This document shows, piece after piece, positions 35,844 through 43,799 of a DNA stretch of 64,000 bases. The DNA comes from Flavobacterium sp. A45 (GTDB lineage: Bacteria; Bacteroidota; Bacteroidia; Flavobacteriales; Flavobacteriaceae): the NCBI RefSeq assembly GCF_002001005.1, contig NZ_MUNX01000080.1:1-64000 (forward strand), in the 5' to 3' direction. The notes under the pieces are model-generated. The model saw only the letters and a list, made by a program, of their open reading frames with translations. It was not told the DNA's origin and searched no databases. Every line of letters begins with the position of its first letter. Position 1 is the first letter of the stretch. The position numbers were made by a program, and so were the translations under genes.

Positions 35844-36590
35844 ATGAAAATATTAGTTTGCATCAGCCACGTTCCTGATACTACTTCAAAAATCAACTTC
35901 ACTAACGGAGACGCTGAGTTTGATACCAATGGGGTTCAATATGTAATTAATCCAAATGACGAATTTGGTCTAACCAGAGCTATTTGGTTCCAAGAGCAAC
36001 AAGGTGCTACAGTTACCGTAGTGAATGTTGGAGGACCAGATACAGAACCTACTTTAAGAAAAGCATTGGCGATAGGCGCTAATGAAGCCATTCGTGTTAA
36101 TGCAAACCCTACAGATGGTTTTTTTGTGGCAAAACAATTGGCTGAAGTAATTAAAAACGGAGGTTATGATGTTGTGATTGCCGGAAAAGAATCATTGGAC
36201 TATAATGGCGGAATGGTTCCTGGAATGATCGCTGGGATTTTAGGATATAACTTTTTGAACTCATGTACAGGTATCACTGTTGAAGGTTCTAATGTAACTG
36301 CTGTTCGTGAAATAGATGGAGGAAAAGAAACAGTAAGCACTTCATTGCCTGTTATCATTGGAGGTCAAAAAGGAATAGTAGAAGAGAAGGATTTACGTAT
36401 CCCGAATATGAGAGGAATTATGACTGCTAGAACTAAAGCATTAACAATTCTTGAACCAGTTGACGCTGCAATAAATACTAAAGCGGTAAAATTTGAAAAA
36501 CCAGCTCCAAAATCGGCAGTTAAATTAATTTCAGCTGATAATTTGGATGAATTAATTAATTTATTGCACAACGAAGCTAAAGTAATCTAG
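35844..36590 (+). CDS. etfB: Electron transfer flavoprotein, beta subunit
   Basis: EtfB carries AMP and forms a heterodimer with EtfA. The dimer takes electrons from acyl-CoA dehydrogenases and passes them toward the quinone pool. From the ATG at 35844 it has 248 residues, matching the family. Motifs include KILVCISHVPDTTSK at the start, YVINPNDEFGLTRA, ALAIGANEAIRV and AGKESLDYNGGMVPGMIA. The frame is open to 35808, but those 12 codons are mostly Lys and lie within the leader. etfA follows after 73 nt that carry short degenerate repeats. Confidence 0.94.
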   Translation: MKILVCISHVPDTTSKINFTNGDAEFDTNGVQYVINPNDEFGLTRAIWFQEQQGATVTVVNVGGPDTEPTLRKALAIGANEAIRVNANPTDGFFVAKQLAEVIKNGGYDVVIAGKESLDYNGGMVPGMIAGILGYNFLNSCTGITVEGSNVTAVREIDGGKETVSTSLPVIIGGQKGIVEEKDLRIPNMRGIMTARTKALTILEPVDAAINTKAVKFEKPAPKSAVKLISADNLDELINLLHNEAKVI

Positions 36591-36663
36591 TAATCAGTTT
36601 TCAGTCGCAGTTTTCAGTTGCAAAACTTTAAACCTTAAACTTTAAACTTTTAAACAAAAAAAT

Positions 36664-37632
36664 ATGTCAATATTAATATATGCAGAATCTGCAGAAGGAA
36701 AATTTAAAAAAGTAGCATTAGAATTGGCTTCTTATGCCAAAAAAGTAGCCGAATCATTAGGAACAACCGTTACGGCGGTTACTGTAAATGCAGGAGATGT
36801 TTCTGAATTGTCAAAATACGGAGTAGACAAGGTTTTAAAAGTAAGCAACGATAAATTAGCTGGTTTTACTGCCAAAGCTTATGCTGATGTTATCAAACAA
36901 GCGGCACAGAAAGAAGCGACAAAAGTAGTTTTATTGTCTTCTACAACAGATAGTATTTACTTAGCTTCATTGGTAGCTGTAGCATTAGAGGCTGGTTATG
37001 CTTCAAATGTTGTTGGTTTGCCAGTGAGCACTTCGCCATTTCAAGTAAAAAGAAATGCTTTTTCAAACAAGGCTTTCAATATTACAGAAATCAATACTGA
37101 TGTAAAAGTATTATCTATCGGTAAGAATTCTTATGGTATTTTTGAAAGTGCTTCATCATTAACCGAAGAAGATTTTAATCCAACTATCGGAGATACTGAT
37201 TTTGGAGTAAAAGTAACATCTGTTGAAAAAGTTTCAGGAAAAGTTTCTATTGCCGATGCTGATATCGTAGTTTCTGCAGGACGTGGTCTTAAAGGGCCAG
37301 AAAACTGGGGAATGGTTGAAGAATTAGCATCAGTTCTTGGAGCTGCAACTGCTTGTTCAAAACCAGTATCTGATTTAGGGTGGAGACCTCACGGAGAACA
37401 CGTTGGTCAAACAGGAAAACCAGTTGCTACCAATTTATATATTGCTATTGGAATCTCTGGAGCTATTCAGCATATCGCGGGTATCAACTCTTCTAAAGTA
37501 AAAGTGGTTATCAATAGTGATCCAGAAGCACCTTTCTTTAAAGTTGCGGACTATGGAATTGTGGGAGATGCGTTCGAAATTGTACCACAATTAATAACAA
37601 AATTCAAAGCTTTCAAAGAGCAACAATCATAG
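36664..37632 (+). CDS. etfA: Electron transfer flavoprotein, alpha subunit
   Basis: EtfA binds the FAD of the ETF heterodimer. The 322-residue protein ends in the diagnostic FAD domain: VVSAGRGLKGPENWGMVEELA, SDLGWRPHGEHVGQTG and IAIGISGAIQHIAG. The N-terminal half is an alpha/beta domain like EtfB. It is cotranscribed with etfB and followed by a terminator. Confidence 0.95.
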   Translation: MSILIYAESAEGKFKKVALELASYAKKVAESLGTTVTAVTVNAGDVSELSKYGVDKVLKVSNDKLAGFTAKAYADVIKQAAQKEATKVVLLSSTTDSIYLASLVAVALEAGYASNVVGLPVSTSPFQVKRNAFSNKAFNITEINTDVKVLSIGKNSYGIFESASSLTEEDFNPTIGDTDFGVKVTSVEKVSGKVSIADADIVVSAGRGLKGPENWGMVEELASVLGAATACSKPVSDLGWRPHGEHVGQTGKPVATNLYIAIGISGAIQHIAGINSSKVKVVINSDPEAPFFKVADYGIVGDAFEIVPQLITKFKAFKEQQS

Positions 37633-37654
37633 ATATTTAATTTCTACTATAATT

Positions 37655-37703
37655 AGCTACCTAAAAATAAGATAATCGTATCTTTGCTTTAGGTAGCTTT
37701 TTT
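37655..37703 (+). terminator. Terminator after etfA
   Basis: The stem AGCTACCTAAA / TTTAGGTAGCT with a 21-nt loop is followed by six Ts. Confidence 0.75.
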
Positions 37704-37795
37704 GTTCCATATATTTTGATTAAAATTGCACATTATTTAAAACACGAAAAAAGACATAATTAATTAGAGTACTTAGTGCTTCCCATTATACCAAC

Positions 37796-38419
37796 ATGAG
37801 CTTAGTTAAATTATCTATAAAAGGAATTTCATACAGTCAAACTCAAAATGGCGCTTACGCGTTAATCTTAAATGAGGTTGATGGGGAAAGAAAATTGCCT
37901 ATCGTTATTGGAGCATTCGAGGCTCAGTCTATTGCAATTGCTTTGGAGAAAGAAATTAAGCCGCCACGCCCTTTGACTCATGATTTGTTTAAGAATTTTG
38001 CAGAGCGATTTGATATTGTGGTAAAACAAGTGATTATCCACAAACTAGTAGATGGTGTTTTTTATTCCAGCATTATTTGCGAAAGAGACAAAATCGAAGA
38101 AATAATTGATGCAAGAACTTCGGATGCCATTGCTTTGGCAATTCGATTTAATGCTCCTATTTTTACCTATAAAAATATTTTGGATAAAGCTGGTATTTTC
38201 TTGAAAGCAAATCCTCTTGAAACGGATACGCCTAATGAAATGGACGATATTCTTTCTAATCCTGAAACTTTCGGAAATACAGAAAGCAATGAATCGGGCA
38301 GTACTTATTCTAACCATACTTTGCAGGAATTAAATGAATTGCTGGAACAAGCTGTGGAGCATGAAGATTATGAAAAAGCGGCCAAAATTCGTGATGAAAT
38401 TTCCAAGAGAGAATCGTAA
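37796..38419 (+). CDS. Bifunctional nuclease-domain (DUF151) protein with UVR motif
   Basis: This 207-residue protein has an N-terminal DUF151/BFN domain (about 1-145; VDGERKLPIVIGAFEAQSIAIAL and ARTSDAIALAIRFNAPIF are typical). A C-terminal UvrB/UvrC-type helical hairpin follows (about 172-205, LNELLEQAVEHEDYEKAAKIRDEI). BFN proteins from plants show DNase and RNase activity; bacterial roles are unclear. The UVR motif usually mediates contacts to UvrA/UvrB/UvrC or McsB partners, which hints at DNA repair or protein quality control. thyA follows 69 nt downstream. Confidence 0.88.
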   Translation: MSLVKLSIKGISYSQTQNGAYALILNEVDGERKLPIVIGAFEAQSIAIALEKEIKPPRPLTHDLFKNFAERFDIVVKQVIIHKLVDGVFYSSIICERDKIEEIIDARTSDAIALAIRFNAPIFTYKNILDKAGIFLKANPLETDTPNEMDDILSNPETFGNTESNESGSTYSNHTLQELNELLEQAVEHEDYEKAAKIRDEISKRES

Positions 38420-38488
38420 TGTTTAACTGTGAATTAGTTTATCGGTAAATCGAATAAGCAATCCACGATTAACCAAATCCACAAAAAA

Positions 38489-39340
38489 ATGAAGCAATAC
38501 TTAGACTTAGTACAACATATTATGCATAATGGTTGTCAAAAAGGAGATCGCACCGGAACAGGGACAAAAAGCGTATTTGGTTATCAAATGCGATTTGATT
38601 TAAGTGAAGGTTTTCCAATGGTAACCACCAAAAAGTTACACTTAAAATCGATTATATATGAATTGCTTTGGTTTCTTAAAGGGGATACCAATGTCAAATA
38701 TCTTCAAGAGAACGGAGTCAAAATATGGGATGCCTGGGCGGATAGTAATGGTGATTTAGGTCCTGTTTATGGTCACCAATGGCGTAATTGGAATAGTGAG
38801 GAAATTGACCAAATTAGCCAGCTTATAGTTGAATTAAAAACAAATCCAAACAGCCGAAGAATGTTAATTTCGGCTTGGAATCCTTCGGTTTTGCCAGATA
38901 CAACAAAGTCATTTGAAGAAAATGTAGCAAATAATAAAGCCGCATTGCCGCCTTGTCATGCATTTTTTCAGTTTTATGTAGCTTCTCCAGACGAATCCAA
39001 AGGAGAGACAAAAGGAAAGCTTTCCTGTCAATTGTATCAACGTAGCGCTGACGTCTTTTTGGGAGTTCCTTTTAATATAGCTTCTTATGCATTGTTAACT
39101 ATGATGATCGCCCAAGTTTGTGACCTTGAAGTAGGTGAATTTATTCACACATTTGGTGATGCACACATATACAATAACCATTTTGAGCAACTTGAGTTAC
39201 AACTTACCCGTGACCCGAAACCATTGCCGAAAATGATTTTGAATCCAAATGTGAAAAACATCTTCGATTTTGATTTTGATGATTTTACACTAGAAGGATA
39301 TGAGCCACATGCCCTAATCAAGGGAAGTGTAGCTGTATAA
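38489..39340 (+). CDS. thyA: Thymidylate synthase
   Basis: ThyA methylates dUMP to dTMP using methylenetetrahydrofolate, which is oxidised to dihydrofolate. The 283-residue protein has [11 protein letters not shown] at 21-31, Arg123-Arg124 of the phosphate site, the catalytic Cys156 in [28 protein letters not shown] and HIYNNHFEQ. It is about 19 residues longer than the E. coli enzyme because of an insertion before the Cys loop ([15 protein letters not shown]) and another after it ([12 protein letters not shown]). folA, which recycles the dihydrofolate, is 0.9 kb downstream on the same strand. Confidence 0.97.
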   Translation: MKQYLDLVQHIMHNGCQKGDRTGTGTKSVFGYQMRFDLSEGFPMVTTKKLHLKSIIYELLWFLKGDTNVKYLQENGVKIWDAWADSNGDLGPVYGHQWRNWNSEEIDQISQLIVELKTNPNSRRMLISAWNPSVLPDTTKSFEENVANNKAALPPCHAFFQFYVASPDESKGETKGKLSCQLYQRSADVFLGVPFNIASYALLTMMIAQVCDLEVGEFIHTFGDAHIYNNHFEQLELQLTRDPKPLPKMILNPNVKNIFDFDFDDFTLEGYEPHALIKGSVAV

Positions 39341-39344
39341 AATT

Positions 39345-39374
39345 AAAAAATCCGCTTTAAGCGGATTTTTTTTT
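39345..39374. terminator. Terminator after thyA
   Basis: The stem AAAAAATCCGCTT / AAGCGGATTTTTT with a minimal loop is followed by more Ts. It can also serve the convergent gene on the other strand. Confidence 0.85.
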
Positions 39375-39379
39375 GATTG

Positions 39380-39676
39380 TTATACTACTAATACACTATT
39401 TTCGGTTCCTGCGAAATCATTCCACTTGAATGAATCGGCTTCTGGCTCATTTACATAAGCCCCGTCAATCACATATTTGAACTCGTATGCTGAATCTTTA
39501 TTTAAGTCAAAAGTTCCTTTAAAAGTTCCATTTTTTAATTTACTCAAGGCTCCTTCATCTACTTTCCAATCATTAAAATCACCAATTACAGATACTTGAT
39601 TAGCCTCTTTTGCATCTACAGAAAAGGTGACCTTACAAACGGGCTTAGTTTTTACGAATTGTTTTTTTATTGACAT
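39380..39676 (-). CDS. Stand-alone isoamylase N-terminal (CBM48/AMPK-beta-like) domain protein
   Basis: From the ATG at 39676 the product has 98 residues and consists almost entirely of one early-set beta-sandwich: CKVTFSVDAKEANQVSVIGDFNDW, GTFKGTFDLNKDSAYEFKYVIDG, NEPEADSFKWNDF. These are the hallmark strands of CBM48/glycogen-binding domains, including the sugar-contacting Trp of FNDW. There is no catalytic domain. It may target a partner to glycogen or act as a small regulator. The open frame extends 61 codons upstream, but that part is low-complexity and rich in Lys and Phe, so I reject it as translated. Confidence 0.8.
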   Translation of the reverse strand: MSIKKQFVKTKPVCKVTFSVDAKEANQVSVIGDFNDWKVDEGALSKLKNGTFKGTFDLNKDSAYEFKYVIDGAYVNEPEADSFKWNDFAGTENSVLVV

Positions 39677-39911
39677 AACTATTTCATTTTTAAAGTTATA
39701 ACAAAGTAAATGAAATATTTTTAAGTTTGCACAAACCACCTTATTTTTAGCATAAAAGCAAAAAACCATTCTCTTTTTTGCTTTTAAAAGTAAATTGAAT
39801 CGTTTAAATTTTAATTTAAAAAAAAGAAAACGTTTTCTCTTTAAATATTCAATAATCATAATGGAGACTTTTTGAAAATAAATTTTATCTTTATGAGCAA
39901 AATTTTAAGTC

Positions 39912-40241
39912 ATGGAAAAAGAATTACACGAACAATATGAGTATGCACGAAACCGAATAAAACAAAAGAAAAGATTGTATTATCATTTTGTTTTCTTGAT
40001 GTTGTTCAGTATTTTTTTGATTGCAATAGCTTATTTTTTTGAAACGGGATTAAATATACATTGGTGTATTTGGGGGATTACTTTGTGGTTGTTCTTTTTT
40101 GTTTTGCATTTTATAAAAGTTTTTATAACAGATCGCTTCATGAATAAAAATTGGGAGAGAGATCAAATTGACCGACTAGTAGCTTTACAGCAAAAGAAAA
40201 TAGAGCAATTGAAATCAAAAATTGAAGAAAATAATTCTTAA
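39912..40241 (+). CDS. 2TM-domain protein
   Basis: This 109-residue protein has a charged N-terminus (EQYEYARNRIKQKKRLYYHF), two hydrophobic helices (about 25-45 and 53-72) and a C-terminal coiled-coil-like segment (QIDRLVALQQKKIEQLKSKIEE). This matches the 2TM domain known from Bacteroidota small proteins and from histidine kinases of the LytS type. Its function alone is unknown. It ends 14 nt before folA, so it is probably cotranscribed with it. Confidence 0.8.
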   Translation: MEKELHEQYEYARNRIKQKKRLYYHFVFLMLFSIFLIAIAYFFETGLNIHWCIWGITLWLFFFVLHFIKVFITDRFMNKNWERDQIDRLVALQQKKIEQLKSKIEENNS

Positions 40242-40255
40242 TAAGACCAATACGT

Positions 40256-40738
40256 ATGATTATTATGATTGCTGCTGTGGCAGAAAATAATGCCCTTGGG
40301 AAAAATAACGAGCTAGTTTGGCATCTACCCAATGATTTCAAAAGATTTAAATCCTTGACTACAGGGCATCATATAATAATGGGAAGAAAGACGTTTGAGA
40401 GTTTTCCAAAGCCACTCCCTAATAGGACGCATGTTGTTATCACGCGAAATAAAAACTATAATCCGGAAGGTTGTATTGTGGTGGATAGTATTGAAAAAGC
40501 AATTGCAATTTGCCCAGAAAACGAAACTTCATTTATTATAGGAGGAGGAGAAATATATAATTTGGGACTCCCATTTGCAGATCAACTTGAAATCACAAGA
40601 GTGCATCATAGCTTTGATGCGGATGCTTTTTTTCCGGAAATCAATTCCGAAGATTGGAAAGAAATTCAAACAGAATTTAATCCAACAGATGAGAAACATC
40701 AATTCGCATATACCTACCAAACGTTTGTCAAGGTGTAA
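40256..40738 (+). CDS. folA: Dihydrofolate reductase
   Basis: DHFR reduces dihydrofolate to tetrahydrofolate with NADPH. The 160-residue protein has MIAAVAENNALGKNNELVWHLPNDFKRFK (the Met20-loop region, with Asp as the catalytic acid), IMGRKTFESFPKPLPNRTHVVITR, and the NADPH-binding IIGGGEIYN. It restores the cofactor oxidised by ThyA, encoded upstream. The 2TM gene lies just before it. Confidence 0.96.
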   Translation: MIIMIAAVAENNALGKNNELVWHLPNDFKRFKSLTTGHHIIMGRKTFESFPKPLPNRTHVVITRNKNYNPEGCIVVDSIEKAIAICPENETSFIIGGGEIYNLGLPFADQLEITRVHHSFDADAFFPEINSEDWKEIQTEFNPTDEKHQFAYTYQTFVKV

Positions 40739-40779
40739 AATTTTGTTGTTATGTTTCTGAGATAATATTTCCTAAAATC

Positions 40780-40814
40780 AAAAAAGCATCCTAAATATTT
40801 AGGATGCTTTTTTT
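40780..40814. terminator. Bidirectional terminator after folA
   Basis: The stem AAAAAAGCATCCTAAA / TTTAGGATGCTTTTTT lies between the convergent folA and the small membrane protein gene. Confidence 0.85.
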
Positions 40815-40832
40815 AATGATTAGCGGGATGAC

Positions 40833-41150
40833 TCATTCTTGTACTAAGATTTGATAACATAATATACAAATCACAAATATCAATATTACCCCCGATACGA
40901 AGACAATATAATTTGATAATCTTTGAGAGTACAACTCAAAAAAGCCTTTAGTACCAAATACCACAAAGGTACTAAAGGCAAAGAAAATTAAAATTTCCAA
41001 AAACAAATTTAATCCTAAGAACGTATTTTGCGCTTTTAAAATAATACTGCCATTACTGACGGTACCTTCAAAAAATAATACAAGAACAAATGAGATAAAT
41101 AGCGCAAGAAGCATCCACTTGATTTGGGTCATTAATTCCCGTCTAACCAT
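40833..41150 (-). CDS. Small three-helix membrane protein, unknown function
   Basis: The 105-residue product has hydrophobic stretches at about 12-27, 45-66 and 80-101, with a short soluble loop after the first. I do not recognise a family. It starts with the charged MVRRELMTQIKW and is a single gene on the minus strand between folA and ubiE. Confidence 0.65.
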   Translation of the reverse strand: MVRRELMTQIKWMLLALFISFVLVLFFEGTVSNGSIILKAQNTFLGLNLFLEILIFFAFSTFVVFGTKGFFELYSQRLSNYIVFVSGVILIFVICILCYQILVQE

Positions 41151-41337
41151 TTAAAAAAAATATTTAAATTTTAAAGTACAAACATCAACAATAAAAACAG
41201 TTTCCACAATACCCACTTTTGGTGATATTTCAATTATTTTCATTTTTATTTTAAATCTGATATTTGGCACAAAAATGAATCTCCAAATAAAATTTTAACC
41301 AAAATAAAAAACCCATTTATAGTTTATACAGTTTGTT

Positions 41338-41345
41338 TATATTTG
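41338..41345 (+). promoter_or_regulatory. -7 element of ubiE
   Basis: TATATTTG matches TAnnTTTG, 14 nt before the preferred ATG at 41360, implying a very short leader. Confidence 0.45.
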
Positions 41346-41359
41346 TACAAATTAAAAAA

Positions 41360-42091
41360 ATGCCAAAAGAAATCACACCCTATAAAGACTCTTCGCTTAG
41401 TAAAAAAGATCAAGTTGCCAAAATGTTTGATACCATTTCGGGGAACTATGACAGCCTTAATCGAGTTATATCGTTTGGTATCGATGTTAAATGGAGGAAA
41501 AAAGTATTGCAATTGGTTGCCAAGACCAATCCTGAAAAAATATTGGATATTGCAACAGGAACAGGGGATCTTGCTATCTTGATGGCACAAACTCGAGCAA
41601 AAAAAATTGTCGGATTGGATATTTCTGCCGGTATGTTGGAGATAGGAGTGAAAAAAATTGAAGAAAAAAAATTGTCCCAAACTATAGAAATGGTCTTGGG
41701 AGATTCTGAGAATATGCCTTTTGAAGATCATTTTTTTGATGCCATAACAGTGGCATTCGGAGTTCGGAATTTTGAACACCTCGAAAAAGGGTTGGCTGAA
41801 ATTTTAAGAGTGTTAAAGCCAGGTGGGATTTTTGTTATTTTGGAAACTTCAGTACCTGAGAAAACACCTTATAAACAAGGGTATAATTTTTATTCCAAAA
41901 ATATTTTACCATTGATAGGTAAACTATTTTCAAAAGATAATGTTGCGTATGGCTATCTGTCCGAATCTGCCGCTTCCTTTCCTTATGGGGAAGCATTAAA
42001 CAATATTTTAAGAAAAACGGGGTTTATAAATGTGGAAGCAATGCCGCAAACGTTTGGAGTTGCAACTATTTACTCGGCTTCTAAAAAATAA
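41360..42091 (+). CDS. ubiE: Demethylmenaquinone methyltransferase
   Basis: This SAM-dependent methyltransferase makes menaquinone from demethylmenaquinone (MenG activity; UbiE in ubiquinone producers). From the ATG at 41360 it has 243 residues. Motifs: [24 protein letters not shown] near the start, the SAM-binding [18 protein letters not shown], and [16 protein letters not shown] Bacteroidota organism should make menaquinone only, so MenG is the physiological role. The nine codons upstream in the same frame overlap the -7 element and are rejected. porT follows after 106 nt. Confidence 0.93.
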   Translation: MPKEITPYKDSSLSKKDQVAKMFDTISGNYDSLNRVISFGIDVKWRKKVLQLVAKTNPEKILDIATGTGDLAILMAQTRAKKIVGLDISAGMLEIGVKKIEEKKLSQTIEMVLGDSENMPFEDHFFDAITVAFGVRNFEHLEKGLAEILRVLKPGGIFVILETSVPEKTPYKQGYNFYSKNILPLIGKLFSKDNVAYGYLSESAASFPYGEALNNILRKTGFINVEAMPQTFGVATIYSASKK

Positions 42092-42197
42092 TACTGAGAA
42101 TATTGAACGGAAATATGAAATCGCCATGATTCCATATTGCAAAGAAGGAAAGAAGAATGGCGACATTATACTCCTTTAAAAACAAATATTAGCCCCT

Positions 42198-42929
42198 ATG
42201 AAAAAAATAATTGTATTAATTCTATTGACTATTGCTATAAAAGGGAGTGCACAAAATTCAAAGAGTATTTTCAGTAAGGATCCCATTATAAATCTAGAAA
42301 ATTGGCAAAAGAAAAAAATCTATTTTGGTTTTTTTTTAGGATTTAACTCTTATGATTTTAAAATTGATTACAAAGAAATGGAAACCGACCCTAGGTATTC
42401 ATCAGATATTCAAACGGACTCGAATATGGGGTTTAATGTTGGATTAGTGACCAATTTAAGATTGATGGAATATTTGGATTTGCGTTTTGAGCCAGGACTT
42501 TATTATGCCAACAGAACGCTGCGTTATCCTCCAACAGTTGGTTTTGATAGCCCAAGCGATGCTGTTAGGGATGTAAATAGCACTTATCTCAATTTTCCAT
42601 TATTGTTGAAATTTTCTTCCCTTCGAACAGGGAATGTCCGTCCTTATTTATTGGGAGGAGTTTCTGCAAATTTAAATTTGTCTAGTAATGCAAAATCATT
42701 AGATGACAATCTGGAAGAACGGTTTAGAGTAAAAACTTGGACAACCAACTATGAGCTAGGTTTTGGAATTGATATTTTCTCGGAATACTTTATATTTTCT
42801 CCATCGATTCGTGGACAATTTGGATTCTCTGATGAATTGATACGTGACAAAGATCCTAACAGCCCATGGACAAGTAACATTGAGGCTATGAAATCGAGAG
42901 GCTTTTTGATTAACTTTACCTTTCATTAG
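42198..42929 (+). CDS. porT: Type IX secretion/gliding protein PorT (SprT)
   Basis: PorT is an outer-membrane beta-barrel protein needed by the type IX secretion system, which exports CTD-bearing proteins and supports gliding in Bacteroidota. The 243-residue protein has a signal peptide ending near KGSAQ. An eight-strand-like barrel follows with FFLGFNSYDFKIDY, LRFEPGLYYANRTL, YLNFPLLLKFSS and a final INFTFH. The position directly after ubiE is one I recall for porT/sprT in Flavobacteriia. A general porin-like OmpA/OMP_b-brl annotation is the alternative. Confidence 0.8.
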   Translation: MKKIIVLILLTIAIKGSAQNSKSIFSKDPIINLENWQKKKIYFGFFLGFNSYDFKIDYKEMETDPRYSSDIQTDSNMGFNVGLVTNLRLMEYLDLRFEPGLYYANRTLRYPPTVGFDSPSDAVRDVNSTYLNFPLLLKFSSLRTGNVRPYLLGGVSANLNLSSNAKSLDDNLEERFRVKTWTTNYELGFGIDIFSEYFIFSPSIRGQFGFSDELIRDKDPNSPWTSNIEAMKSRGFLINFTFH

Positions 42930-42942
42930 AGAAAAGTAAGGT

Positions 42943-43671
42943 TTAGTTTTGCCTTCTGAATTCGCTTAGGATAATGGCAGTAGCGGTAGCCACATTGAGA
43001 CTTTCAGTGATTTGAAGATTTCCAAAACGTGGAATGGTAAGTCTTTTGGTAACCAATTTTTCTATGTTTTGAGAAATTCCATTAGCTTCATTTCCCATAA
43101 CAATAATGCCTTCTTGAGGCAAAGTTGTTTTGTAAATGTTTTCACTGTCCATGAATGTCCCAAAAACAGGTAATTTTGTTTTTGCTATAAAGGTATCGAG
43201 GTCTATATAATTGACATTTACTCTGGCAATTGAACCCATTGTGGCCTGAACGACTTTAGGATTGTAAATGTCAACAGTCCCTTTTGAACAAATCAGTTGC
43301 TGGATTCCAAACCAGTCACAAAGTCTGAGGATTGTGCCCAAATTACCGGGATCACGGATAGAGTCAAGGGCAAGAATTAGTCCAGACTCAATTATTTTAC
43401 TTTCTGAAGGGATTTTGAATACCGCCAAACAAGTATTTGGGGTGGATAAAGCACTAATTTTATTTAATTCATTTTCCGAAATAATGCTTCTTTTATCAGG
43501 CGTTACGTCGTGAAAGTCATCATTGGTTGTGTAAAGATGTTCCAATTCAAAATTTGATTTTACTAATTCTTGAATTACTTTTACACCCTCGGCAAAAAAC
43601 AATCGATTTGCAAAACGATGTTTTTTTTGTTGCAAACTAGATATAAGCTTTATTTGATTTTTACTAAGCAT
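42943..43671 (-). CDS. SpoU (TrmH) family RNA 2'-O-methyltransferase
   Basis: This 242-residue protein has an N-terminal substrate-binding domain (KKHRFANRLFFAEGVKVIQEL) and a SPOUT methyltransferase domain. The trefoil-knot motifs are ALDSIRDPGNLGTILRLCDWF (motif 1), IVMGNEANGIS (motif 2) and IPRFGNLQITESLNVATATAI (motif 3). It methylates a ribose in rRNA or tRNA; the target is unknown. It is convergent with porT and divergent from tamL. Confidence 0.9.
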   Translation of the reverse strand: MLSKNQIKLISSLQQKKHRFANRLFFAEGVKVIQELVKSNFELEHLYTTNDDFHDVTPDKRSIISENELNKISALSTPNTCLAVFKIPSESKIIESGLILALDSIRDPGNLGTILRLCDWFGIQQLICSKGTVDIYNPKVVQATMGSIARVNVNYIDLDTFIAKTKLPVFGTFMDSENIYKTTLPQEGIIVMGNEANGISQNIEKLVTKRLTIPRFGNLQITESLNVATATAIILSEFRRQN

Positions 43672-43799
43672 AAAAAAATGTACTTTTGAATTAAATATTC
43701 TATAATACGAGTCCCCTCATGAATAAATTTTTTTCTTCCTTTAAAACAAAAAAGCGGTTTGCTGGGTATCTTGGGCAATCCATACTTTTGAAGAAAAAA

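Noticed and set aside
39677..39859. 61-codon extension of the CBM48 protein ORF
   Set aside because: Low-complexity Lys/Phe-rich sequence without family similarity; the ATG at 39676 directly precedes the domain.
43719..43799. 27-codon extension of the tamL ORF
   Set aside because: The lipoprotein signal is only correctly placed if translation begins at the ATG at 43800.
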